Shown here one piece after another: positions 1-8,125 of a stretch of 17,500 nucleotides of DNA (position 1 is the first letter of the stretch; each line of letters begins with the position of its first letter). The DNA is from Actinidia chinensis (Eukaryota; Streptophyta; Magnoliopsida; Ericales; Actinidiaceae): assembly GCA_009663005.1 (NCBI GenBank), contig VIGQ01002172.1:1-17500 (forward strand), read 5' to 3'. The notes under the pieces are model-generated. The model was given only the letters and a program-made list of their open reading frames with translations. It did not search any database and was not told where the DNA came from. The position numbers and the translations under genes were made by a program.

Positions 1-550
1 TGAATTATACAAAATGAAGAACGAATGAAGATTTAGAGGAGATTTTGGTTACTGTTTTACCATAGCCTTACAAATAGTGAATGAATAATGTGACACTTAA
101 TCACGCTTGAAAAATGAAAAGTATGAGAATGAAAGAATGGAAAAGAGGAACAAATGTATTTGAAAAAAAAATTCTACAGGTGCCCCTGCGAGAGAAAGTT
201 TAGTTTCTGGGAGGGAAGTGAAAAAAGAATTATGAGCAAGAAATAAAAAAGAATGTTAAAAAAAACTGAGATGTGTTCCTTCAAAAAAAAAAATCTGTTG
301 CATTGTGGGTGTATATTGTGAGGGGGAAAGAATCTAAGTAAGAAATGCGGAAAGGAAAAAACTAAGAAAAAGGATTTGGGCGGAATAAGTATCGAGTTTG
401 GGATCCGCCTATAAGTGCCTCTTTCTTGATTTTCTCTTTATCAAAAAAAAAAAATTTAATTCTATCCACCCATCTCCGGCCATACCATGCCACCACATCC
501 CGCCCAGTACTAGGGACCAAAGTTGTAAAATCCAATAGAGTTGCTACTTC
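1..550 (+). repeat. Duplicated upstream flank, copy A (partner near 12087-12655)
   Basis: AT-rich non-coding DNA that aligns along its length with about 12087-12655. Shared landmarks in order are 'atacaaaatg', 'gaggagatttt', 'aaatagtgaatgaat', 'gagaatgaaagaa', 'aaaactaagaaaaggattt' and 'cacctccggccatacca' (the last as 'catctccggccatacca' here). Differences are mostly small indels and A-run lengths. The match is already present at base 1, so the duplication probably starts before the window. No coding potential is seen; this is likely the distal upstream flank of the duplicated receptor-kinase gene. Confidence 0.85.
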
Positions 551-565
551 GCATTCTCAATTTTG

Positions 566-1060
566 AAAGGCTCTAAATTTTTTATAAATAATAAAAAGAC
601 TTGTGATCGAAAAAAAAAACTAAAAAGAGAAAAAAGTTAAAAGTAAAAGTAAAAGCTACAATGCTCAAATTCTATTAAACGAAAATAGTGGAAAACTAAT
701 ATGTACACAGCACTTATAAAAACAGAGAAGACTTTGCTTTACTTGTTTTTTTATCTCTCTCTAAATTTTGTTTGGATAGTGATTAATTATTGAAATTATA
801 GCTTTTAAAGGGCCTCATTCGTGTGATATTGTTTACCCAATCATTTTAGAACTTAGTTGTGTCATTAAATTATATACCATTCGAATTGTGACACCATGTA
901 AAAAATTCAGTGTTTAATTATTCAAATTAAAAATTCATAGTTTAACTTGTTATCAAAGTCAAATCATAGAGTTAGGTTGTAATTTTCTCTTTTCTTCTTT
1001 CTATTTTGAAGGAACTTCTAGGCTGTGTTTAGAACTCGCGGAAAGAAAGGGAAGGAGGAA
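566..1060 (+). repeat. Direct repeat unit 1 (~490 bp), partner at 1354-1850
   Basis: This stretch repeats at 1354-1850 in the same orientation. Shared landmarks in order: 'aaggctc', 'cttgtgat' followed by an A-run and 'aaaagtaaaag' purine tracts, 'gaagactttgct', 'tattgaaatta', 'gtttacccaatcattt', 'caaattaaaaattcat', 'aacttgttat', 'gtcaaatcat', and 'cgcggaaagaaagg'. A shorter related piece at about 2488-2600 has the 'gaaag..tctaa', 'acttg' and A/AGT-rich parts. No protein is encoded. It is absent from the equivalent place in copy B (around 12655). It could be a non-autonomous element present twice or a local tandem duplication. Confidence 0.8.
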
Positions 1061-1353
1061 AAAAAAAAGTAAAAGTAAAAGTAAAAAATTTTATCTTAAT
1101 TTAAAAAAAAATATTCAAAGACAAATATATTTTAGTGACATTAAGCTATATTTTTTTTCTTCAAAGCTTTTACATTTTCTAACTTATAATTTCATTACGA
1201 GATTCAATTATTTCCCCATGCGGCGTAAAGAAGGGGTTTACGCCACCAAATAAAAAATCATTGCACATCACCCATTGGTTGGAATTGCTAGAAAGTTATT
1301 ATAACCATAGCAGGAGATGATTTTTTTTATCATCAAACCATGAAGTTCTCTCT
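1061..1353. other. AT-rich spacer between the two direct repeat units
   Basis: No gene is seen. It begins with a purine tract of repeated 'gtaaaa' units, continues as AT-rich sequence, and holds one short perfect hairpin (1222-1244). I recognise nothing else. Confidence 0.6.
1222..1244. repeat. Perfect 8-bp inverted repeat with 7-nt loop
   Basis: The arms are 'ggcgtaaa' (1222-1229) and 'tttacgcc' (1237-1244), exact reverse complements. It is a locally GC-rich island in very AT-rich DNA and lies between the two ~490-bp direct repeats. Function unknown; it could be a remnant of an element terminus or a chance palindrome. Confidence 0.75.
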
Positions 1354-1850
1354 TAAGGCTCAGTTGGATACTTGTGATTGAAAAAAAAAAACAAAACGAA
1401 AAAAAGTAAAAGTTAAAAAGTTAAAAAGCCACAATTCTCAAAATATATTTAAAACGATTAGGGAAGACTTTGCTCCTCTTTATAAAAAATAGGAAAGATT
1501 TGCCTTTATTTAATTTTTTATATTTTATGTTCGAAATTTTGCTTGAATAAGTATCTTCATTATTGAAATTAAAGTTTTAAAAGGGTCATGATAGCGTTTA
1601 CCCAATCATTTTTGCATAACCTACGTTGTTATCTTTAACTATATAAACGGAAACTGCGGAGGATTCGATTGTTAATATGTTAAAATATCCAGTATTTAAT
1701 TTGATTCAAATTAAAAATTCATTGGTAACTTGTTATAAAAGTCAAATCATGGGGTCATGTTTGTAATTGTCTTTCTCTTTCCTTTTTTTTAAAGGTACTT
1801 TATGGCTTGTTGGAAACGCGGAAAGAAAGGAGGGGAGGATGGAAAAAAAA
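1354..1850 (+). repeat. Direct repeat unit 2 (~490 bp), partner at 566-1060
   Basis: Second copy of the unit described at 566-1060, same orientation and same order of landmarks. It ends in the shared 'cgcggaaagaaagg' purine tract. Divergence from unit 1 is substantial, with substitutions as well as indels, so the duplication is not very recent. The unit is followed almost directly by the AACCGG-rich element. Confidence 0.8.
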
Positions 1851-1884
1851 TAATGATTTACCTTCTTTCCTGGTTTGGTTGAAG

Positions 1885-2372
1885 CATAGTTATCAAAATT
1901 CGGATCGGAAATATCGGCCGGGTTCAACCGGTTCAACCGGGACCGGACACTATAAACCGGTTCGGTTACACTATTTTACCGGAAATGCAAGCGAACGGAT
2001 TGAACCGGTTTGAAACCGGCCGATTTTCTATCGAACCGGCCCGGTTTTTTAACAGAAAAATTAAAGTTTAATTTTTTTACAGTTTGGACCCCAAATTTTA
2101 AATTATAGTTTTAATTTTTACAGTTGACCCCCCCCCCCCCCCCCAAAATTTTGAATGAATTTGAATTTTTATTTTTTAATAATTTTTTATTTATGTTTAA
2201 TTTTTACTAGAATGGGTAAAAAAAAATATTTTTTTTATTATTTCAGAATAAAATATAATTTTGATTATGTATAATTATAAAATCGGTTGAAAACCGGTTT
2301 GTGAACCCCGTGTTGAACCAGTGAAACCGTTGCTTGATCGGTTTTCAATTCCGGTTCGGTTCTGGAAAATGT
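1885..2372. mobile_element. AACCGG-rich DNA transposon remnant (MITE-like), class unresolved
   Basis: Two ends rich in 'aaccgg'/'ccggtt' motifs (about 1900-2045 and 2282-2365) flank an AT-rich core with a C17 run. Left end reads 'ttatcaaaattcggatcgg'; the right end, read inverted, gives 'ttttccagaaccgaaccgg', an imperfect terminal inverted repeat. Clustered palindromic subterminal motifs around an AT-rich, non-coding core are typical of plant non-autonomous DNA transposons. I could not define a target-site duplication, so superfamily and exact borders are inference. It lies 3' of repeat unit 2 and is absent from copy B. Confidence 0.6.
2128..2144. repeat. C17 homopolymer
   Basis: Seventeen consecutive C residues within the AT-rich core of the AACCGG-rich element. 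The length is unreliable because such runs are prone to sequencing error and replication slippage. Confidence 0.9.
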
Positions 2373-2487
2373 GTTTTGGAAGGCTTTGCGGAGGGAAGGA
2401 AAAGATTTCAAGAAATAGGTGAAAAAAAACTCTAGCACGTCTTCCATTGATTGCGGAAAGAATTAAAGATAAATTTTAACTGGAAAC

Positions 2488-2640
2488 TGAAAGCTTCTAA
2501 GTTTTCTTTATATAGTAATTAATTAAACGGACTTGCGAATGGGACAAAAAAAACTAAAAGAAAAAAGTAAAAACAAAAGGAAAAGTAAAATGCCCACTAA
2601 TACGACTTTAGAAGGACCTTGGCAATAACTTAAGAGACTT
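2488..2640 (+). repeat. Third partial repeat unit and return of A/B homology
   Basis: The stretch from 'gaaagcttctaagttttc' resembles the start of repeat unit 1 (561-655), including the 'acttg' plus A-rich 'actaaaagaaaaaagtaaaa' section. From about 2531 it also aligns with copy B near 12655-12740 ('ggacaaaaactaaaaag', then 'actttagaag' and 'acttaaga/acttagca' phrases). Copy B therefore passes directly from the equivalent of about 550 to the equivalent of about 2535, leaving roughly 2 kb as specific to copy A. Non-coding. Confidence 0.6.
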
Positions 2641-2965
2641 AACAAATGTTCCTCAATAACCTAATTGTCGGCCTATTTGGAGATTTTCCATTTTATACTC
2701 GAAAAAACTACCCTCGAAGGACAGCATATTAACCGGTTCAGAAAAAAAATGAAACAGTTGATTGGCTGTCGATCCAATTTGGTTTTTTTTTTCAAAACAC
2801 ATTTTATGGGAGACAAATCAAAGCAGAGTTTCTATAATAATTGCAAAACAGGGAAGCGTTGGTGAAGTATACAATGGTGCAGTCCAACTGAGTACCATTG
2901 TACAAGGGTTTAGTTTAAAAGAGACCAGACTAAAAGGAGAAAAAACAGATTCGGACCATGGAGAC
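2641..2965. other. Copy A-specific non-coding stretch with a hairpin
   Basis: About 320 bp with no clear counterpart in copy B, which jumps from a 'tttagaagacttagc' phrase straight to 'atgaacacaaattt'. The main structure is a perfect 9-bp inverted repeat, 'tacaatggt' (2870-2878) and 'accattgta' (2894-2902), with a 15-nt loop. No gene is recognised. Confidence 0.5.
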
Positions 2966-3105
2966 TTAAGAAATGACTTTAGAAGACTTATGAACACAAA
3001 ATTTCCTACTTAACATGGACAATACCTGTAGTTCTGAGAATCTTGCTTATTGTATTCTGGAAAATCTTACCACCAATTCTTTAAGTTGTGATTTGCTCTT
3101 CCATC
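2966..3105 (+). promoter_or_regulatory. Conserved leader immediately upstream of the LRR-RLK pseudogene
   Basis: This closely matches 12745-12879 in copy B, from 'atgaacacaaa' through 'gttctgagaatcttgct', 'aaaatcttaccaccaattc' and 'tgtgatttgctct' to the shared start codon. It is the best conserved non-coding part of the duplication, so it is probably the 5' leader or core promoter of the ancestral gene. No TATA box or transcription start is claimed. Confidence 0.5.
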
Positions 3106-5727
3106 ATGGCTTTGAAAGATTCGCAATCATTTGTTTCCCATGGATGTTCCATCCTTTGGTGCTTGTCCTGTGCTTCTGTTGTACAAGCTTCCCACCAAAC
3201 TGCTTAGCCTCACCAGACAGGTGGAAATTGAGACGAACCACTTAGCCTTACTTTCATCCAAGGCAAATAAATCATGACCCCAGCTCATCACAAAGCTCAT
3301 GGAATGATTTCTCTCCATTTCTGCCAAGTGGAAAGGTGTTTATGTTTTTGTTTTATGCAGGCCAACGCCATCTCAGAGTCATGGAAAAAGTCTTGAGTCT
3401 ACATTTGGAACGGTTTCATTCTCCATCCATCGGAAATCGTAGTTTCCTGAGAATTGTTGATCTCAAAAAAACAAAGTTTCAGGGTGGAATCCCCACACGA
3501 AATGGGTCGGTTTTACTTTAGGTGCGAGTTCTGGACTTGGGCATTAACTTGATGGGAGGGACAAATTCCAGGGAATCGCTCGCATTGCAATAACTGAGGG
3601 ATCCTTCTTTGAATCAAAACAAGTTTATAGGAATCTTCCCAAAAGCTTGGTTCCTTATCCCAATTGGTGGTGGAACTTACTATTCAGTTTATTTTAACAA
3701 TTTGACAAGAGAAAATCCCAGTTCTTTTGGGAACCTCTCAAGTCTCCCGCGTTTATGGCTGGAGAGACATGTTGGAGGGGGAAATATTCAGGCTCAATAG
3801 GTAGCCTTAAAAGGCTAAGATACTTGGAATCGGCATAAATAAACTATCAGGTATTATCCCACCTTCTATCTACAATCTCTCTTCACTCAGTTTCGTTTTC
3901 TGGGCAGCCTTAATCAATTCACGGAAGTTTCCTCAGAATTTAGGCATCCTTTGCCAAATATTCCAGAACTCTCTGTGTGGGCAATCAGTGTTAAAGTGGA
4001 CTCATTCCGCGTCAATATCAAAATGCCTTCAAAACTGAATTACTCGGCTTAGCAGCAACAAATTTTATCCTGGACTTCCTATTAATTTTGGAAACCTAAA
4101 AAACTTCAAGGCTATATTTTCCGGGAGTGGTTGGGAACTGGGATATTCAATGACCTTTAATTTCATCTCCACTTGGTCAACGTAGAAAAAATTGATTAGA
4201 TTATACATAGCCAACAATGCTTCGGAGGTGTTTTGCCAAATTCCATAGCCAACTTCTCACCCAACTTCAGCATATGATCGTGGGAAATTAAACAAGAATA
4301 TCTGGAAGCATTCCAACAAGATATTGAAATCCTTGGAGCTTAAATACTCTAGGTCTGGGATACAATCAATTGACAGGAAGTATTCCAACCTCAATTGGCA
4401 GACTTCTAAACTTCAACTAGTGTTTGGTGGAAACAAATTATCGGGGAAGGAAATCCCGTCCTCCATTGGTAAATCTAACCAGTTGTTGAAACATGCTTGG
4501 AGTACAAAAATAACAATCTCAGGGAAATATACCTTCAATTCTTGGAAATGGCCAACGTTGTTATCGCTAGGCACTTTAATGGCAATAATCTGACGGTAGC
4601 ATACCCCTGAGAAGTAATCAGCCTCTAGTCATTGTCAAAAATATTGGATTACTCGAAATAACTCGAGTGGTCCCTTACCTCAAGAGGGGGGAACTGGACT
4701 TAAAAAAATCTGGGTTACCTAGACCTTTCTCAAACAAGTTATCTGGCGAAATCCTGTAGGCTAAGTAGTTGCAGTAGTTTGCAAAACCTTTATCTGGACA
4801 AACAATTCATTGAAAAGGAGTAATTCCACAATATTTAGGGTCCTTAAGGGGTATTGAAGAATTTTAAATCTCTCAGATAATAGCCTCTCGGGTGTTGAAT
4901 TCCAAAATTTTTAGGCAAGCTTTTCATTCTTGAGGAACTTGACCTTTCTTTCAATGATCTGAGGGAGACGATACCGCAGGGGAGGTGTCCAAATGCAAGT
5001 GCAATTTCAGTTTTAGGAATAACAAGCTCTGTGGGGGAATTCCTGATTGGAGTTGCCATCATGTCTTGATGTCAACCAAGAAAGAAGAGAAAATGCCTCT
5101 TGGACTGGTTTTATCATTCCCACAGTTTGTGGTGTTTTTGAGTATAATTTTTACATTATGTATTCTAATCCTTTGTTGGCTTAGAAAGATGAGAAAGCAA
5201 ACCTTTTGTGGCATATTCTCGATTGGATTCTTGGAGAATTATATCATACAACAATCTCTTGAAAGCAACAAATGGGTTCTCTGCAGCCAAACTTGATTGG
5301 TAACGGAAGCTTTGGCTCAGTTAGATAAAGGAATTCTTAATCCAGTGATCAAAAAAGCTATCGCAGTTAAGTTTTTAACCAACAAAGAAGAGGCGCTACA
5401 AAGGAGTTTCTTGGCAGAAGCAAAGCTCTAAAAAAACAGTAGGCATCGAAATTCTATGTCAGATCATAAGTTGCTTGTGCAATAAAGTGTTTGATTTCAA
5501 GCCAAAATGACTTCAAGGCAGTTGTTTATGGTACATGGAAAAATGAGAGTCTTGATATGGTTGCATCAGTCCTTTCACAAACAGGTCGAATTTGCCCAAA
5601 GAGAAATAGAAAAGTTTTAAGCCTTCTTCAGAGTTAGGCACCTAGCAATTGATGGGCTTCTGCCTTTGGATTATCTTCATAATCATTGTGCCGTATCATC
5701 GTACATTGTGATATAAAAGCCAGCAAA
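3106..5727 (+). pseudogene. LRR receptor-like kinase pseudogene A, 5' part (signal peptide, LRRs, TM, kinase N-lobe to HCD)
   Basis: Membrane immune-type receptor kinase of LRR-RLK subfamily XII (FLS2/EFR/XA21 relatives), broken by many frameshifts and stops. Visible in order: start 'MALKDSQSF' with a hydrophobic leader; an LRR N-cap phrase 'ETNHLALLS'; 'IGNRSFLRIVDLKKTKFQGG' (3336-3521); LRR phrases such as 'INKLSGIIPPSIYNLSS' (about 3833-3890), 'GGNKLSGKEIPSSIG' (about 4425-4470) and 'NNKLCGGIPDWSC' (about 5018-5058); a transmembrane segment (about 5099-5195); a stop-transfer 'WLRKMRKQ'; kinase phrases 'NGSFGS' (about 5299-5318), 'AIAVKFL' (Lys codon 5369-5371) and 'SFLAEAK'; and 'HCDIKAS' (5704-5724). 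HCD instead of HRD marks a non-RD kinase. The reading stops at a hAT insertion. The start is supported by the same ATG and leader in copy B. Confidence 0.9.
5720..5727. repeat. Left 8-bp target-site duplication of the inserted hAT-like element
   Basis: 'ccagcaaa' here and 'caagcaaa' at 7332-7339 match at 7 of 8 positions and abut the two ends of the element. Both represent the same kinase codons (the P-S-N of the subdomain VIb motif DIKPSN), so joining the flanks restores the expected order of kinase motifs. Eight-bp duplications are typical of hAT transposons. Confidence 0.75.
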
Positions 5728-5750
5728 TAGAGTAGAAGGTTGTCAAAGTT

Positions 5751-6225
5751 ATGCCCGCCGCGTGCGTGCCGCGCGTGCTGCCACTTTTTTTCTTGTGCAA
5801 CCGGTGCTTCGTGCCGGGAGGGGCCGGGCCCATTTACTTAACGTGCCTTGTCGTGCGGTGTCTTAATCGTGCCGGTGCCATTTTTAATGTTTTATTTTTA
5901 ATCGTTTGCCGTGTACCGTTGCAATATTTTTCTTTATGCGTGTCGTTGCCGATGCCGCGGCCCATTTTGTTGGAAACCGTGTTTTGTGACCCCATTTACG
6001 TAATCGTGTCGTGCCAGCTGACCCTTTACTAATCGTGTCGTGTCATGCCGGCCCGCTTTAATTAGTCGTGGTGTGACTCGTGTTGTGCGTGTGTGCCCAT
6101 CTACTTAGATCGTGTCGTTTGCCATGCCTGTGTTTTTGTATTTTTTTTAATCGTGTTATTGCCGTTGTCCATTTTTTAATGGTTGTCGTGTCGTACCGTG
6201 CTTTTGAAATTTCCCATGATTTGTT
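5751..6225 (+). repeat. Left GTGCC/TCGTGTCGTGCC degenerate array
   Basis: Repeated words of the 'cgtgcc', 'tcgtgtcgtgcc' and 'taatcgtgtcgtg' kind, with interspersed 'cccattt' and 'ggcccg' pieces, suggest a decayed longer unit of roughly 'taatcgtgtcgtgccggccc'. The strand bias is strong: GTGCC outnumbers GGCAC. Subterminal short repeats in hAT elements can be transposase binding sites, which is one possible role. Open frames across it are compositional and not genes. Confidence 0.75.
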
Positions 6226-6950
6226 TCCATATGTGGGGAACCAAAAGCATTATAAGACTCTCACGCAATGGCAGTCTTTATATCCTGCTCTTCCCTTATG
6301 TTGTGCAAGCCTATTTTCAAGTAGATATCACATAAAAAAATAAATAAAAAACAGGTTACTTATGTTGTGCAAGCCATTTTTTGTTCCTATATTTTTATTA
6401 AAAGATCTATTTTCCATCACTCTTATTTTTAATTATATCCAATTAATTTTTAAAATTGGTCATTTCATTATAACCTTTTAATTAAAAAATAATAGATTTT
6501 AAAAAATATATTCACCAGTTAAGTTAAAAAAATTAGGCTAATGTGAAAATCTCTAGTTCTTATTGACTTTTTTTTTGTTTAATTTATATTTTGTTATACA
6601 TACTATTGGGGAATCATAAACAATCACAATATCCCACGGGACAAAAAAAAAAGAAATAATGTTGTGTAATTGTGTGGCTAGCGTATAATATAATCAACTT
6701 TTTCTTAATGTTTTATTTTTGGCTATTCATAATCTATTTTAAATATCTCCCATTGTTTTTTTATTATGGCATTTGAAAAACGTCAATTTATTTAATTAAA
6801 AATATTTTTTAATTATTTTTTGACCCATTGTTTCATGAACAATGCTGAAAATTTATTTATTTTACTTTTTAAAAAATATTTTTATATTTTTTATTTTGTA
6901 AGTTAATTTATTTAATTAAATTTATTTTAATTCTTTAATAATTAATTATT
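6226..6950. other. AT-rich core of the hAT-like element
   Basis: Strongly AT-rich with many T and A runs and no coding potential. Near its left side a 17-bp perfect direct repeat (6295-6311 and 6359-6375) flanks an A-rich 47-bp segment. The sharp composition change on both sides leaves open that this core is itself a later insertion into one originally continuous GTGCC array. Confidence 0.55.
6295..6375. repeat. 17-bp perfect direct repeat flanking a 47-bp A-rich segment
   Basis: 'cttatgttgtgcaagcc' occurs at 6295-6311 and again at 6359-6375. The 47 bp between them include 'cataaaaaaataaataaaaaa'-type A-rich sequence. This could be a target duplication around a tiny retroposed fragment, or replication slippage. 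The repeat itself is directly seen; the mechanism is inferred. Confidence 0.8.
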
Positions 6951-7317
6951 TGTTGCCACTTTTGTGTCGTGCCAAGCCAATACCCTGCCGTGCCGTGCAC
7001 GGCCACTTCCATTTTGTGTTTGTGTCGTGCGAGATAAGACCATGTCGTGCTCATGCCGTGCCGTGCCAAACTAGCCAAAACACTATGTCGTGCGTGCCGT
7101 GCCTGACGTTGTTCGTGCCATGCGTGCCCCGGCCAGGCCAACTATATGCCGTGCCCGTGCCGTGTTTGCCACCACCCATTTAGTGCCCGTGCCGGTGCAG
7201 TGCCTGCTCAGGGACCGTGCTGTGCCGTGCCGTGCCCAACTATATCGTGCCCAAATCGTTGCCCGATGCCCGAGTTTTTTTGTGCCGTGCCCGTGCCGTA
7301 CCGTTGCCGGCAAGGCT
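6951..7317 (+). repeat. Right GTGCC-rich degenerate array
   Basis: Second array of 'gtgcc', 'gccgtgccgtgcc' and 'tgtcgtgc' words, in the same plus-strand orientation as the left array and ending just before the element's right terminus. The pentamer is more regular here than on the left side. Long open frames on both strands (for example 6935-7389) are caused by the GC-rich repeat and have no recognisable domain. Confidence 0.75.
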
Positions 7318-7331
7318 GCTGACACCTCTTA

Positions 7332-7339
7332 CAAGCAAA
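7332..7339. repeat. Right 8-bp target-site duplication
   Basis: 'caagcaaa', matching 'ccagcaaa' at 5720-5727 in 7 of 8 bases. Immediately after it the kinase reading resumes with the N-I-L-L-D motif. Confidence 0.75.
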
Positions 7340-8125
7340 CATTCTTCTTGATGGTGACGATGACCAGCCCGTGGGCGATTTTGGGTTAACAAGCTCTACA
7401 ACAACCCGACATAGTGAACTTTTTAAGGAGTCAAATCAGCTCTGTGTGTTGGTATAAAAGGAACTATTGGATATGTAGACTCCAGGGTAATTCAATGTCT
7501 ACCAGTAAGTTTACAACACTAATAAGTCAATCCCAATGAACCACAGAATGTAGTGTTTGCCAGCATTCACATTTATTTGGCTGCGCCCCCCACGCTCATT
7601 GAGCTGTATATAATGTGCAAATTACTCCATTTTATAGTTCCTCTATATTGTACTTAGTATGCATTATTTATATAAAGTAAGAATGAGCTTGCAATATTTT
7701 AATATGGGTGTTGAGAATATGGCGATGGGGAATGAGGGTATCCACATTTGGTGATGATACAGGCTATGGAATCCTCTTGAGAGTTGTTCACAGGACCAAG
7801 GCCCATGATGACATGTTTATAGATGGCCTGGACCTTCACCAAACTAGCCAAAGTTGCTTTGCAGAAGAGTGGTGGAGAGTGTTGATCAAAACCTTTTAGA
7901 AGAGAGAAGAGGAGAAAGGAGCCAGGAAGCCAAACTGGAGGAGCCAAAAAAAATTCTTTGAAAACAAATGAATGAAATTGAGGGGAAAATCAAGAAAAGT
8001 GCTTGAGTCTGATATTTAAAATGGAGAGTAGCACTGTGTCCGAGCAATTGCCACAAAAGAGCGAATTACCTTGCTGATGTAAGTGAGGAATGCATTTAGC
8101 TAAGGGCATTTTGCTGAGAGAAAAA
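7340..8125 (+). pseudogene. LRR receptor-like kinase pseudogene A, 3' part (kinase DFG to C-terminus)
   Basis: Continuation of the pseudogene that starts at 3106. After the insertion come the 'ILLDGD' phrase, 'VGDFGLTSS' (DFG codons 7377-7385), an activation-loop region and 'GTIGYVDS' (about 7460-7484). A probable GT-AG intron (7487-7715) follows; the next exon gives 'YGDGE', 'STFGDDTGYGILL', 'FIDGLDLHQ' and, past frameshifts, 'CLSLIFKMGVALCPS' (about 8005-8045) and 'SEEC/HLAKGILLR' (about 8085-8118), which match the C-lobe end of this family. Removing the transposon and intron leaves roughly 3.2 kb of coding-like sequence, about 1,060 residues, a normal length for the family. Stops and shifts throughout make it non-functional as written. 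Confidence 0.85.
7487..7715 (+). other. Probable intron in the kinase C-lobe of pseudogene A
   Basis: The coding-like sequence breaks after 'GTIGY..' with 'ccagg|gtaattc' and resumes at 'ttgag|aatatggcgatgg' (E-Y-G of the APEYG motif). The 229 bp between are AT-rich with no kinase similarity. A single intron in the kinase region fits known EFR/XA21-like gene structures. Exact borders could shift by a few bases because of nearby indels. Confidence 0.6.

Larger units (their letters stand above)
5728..7331. mobile_element. Non-autonomous hAT-like element with GTGCC arrays, inserted in the kinase domain
   Basis: A 1,604-bp insertion flanked by a near-perfect 8-bp duplication. The left end reads 'tagagtagaaggttgtca'; the right end, inverted, reads 'taagaggtgtca'. 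These align as imperfect terminal inverted repeats once an apparent 'tagag' stutter on the left is allowed for, and they resemble the TAGRGNTGTCA-like termini of hAT elements. Just inside lie GC-rich arrays of degenerate GTGCC/GTGTC words (about 5751-6225 and 6951-7317), both reading GTGCC on the plus strand. Between them is an AT-rich core. No transposase is visible; frames open across the arrays are low complexity. Superfamily is inferred from duplication length and termini. Confidence 0.75.

Noticed and set aside
1807..2013. 68-codon frame with Thr/Gly/Pro-rich repeat over the AACCGG motifs
   Set aside because: Produced by the repeated 'ggttcaaccgg' words and not by a gene.
2762..3013. 83-codon frame containing 'GSVGEVYNG', like a kinase glycine loop
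   Set aside because: It lies upstream of the receptor start, lacks any other kinase motif in order, and ends in the conserved non-coding leader; most likely chance.
5751..6032. Cys- and Pro-rich open frame in the left GTGCC array
   Set aside because: Composition is produced by the degenerate repeat; similar artefacts occur on both strands of the right array (6935-7389).
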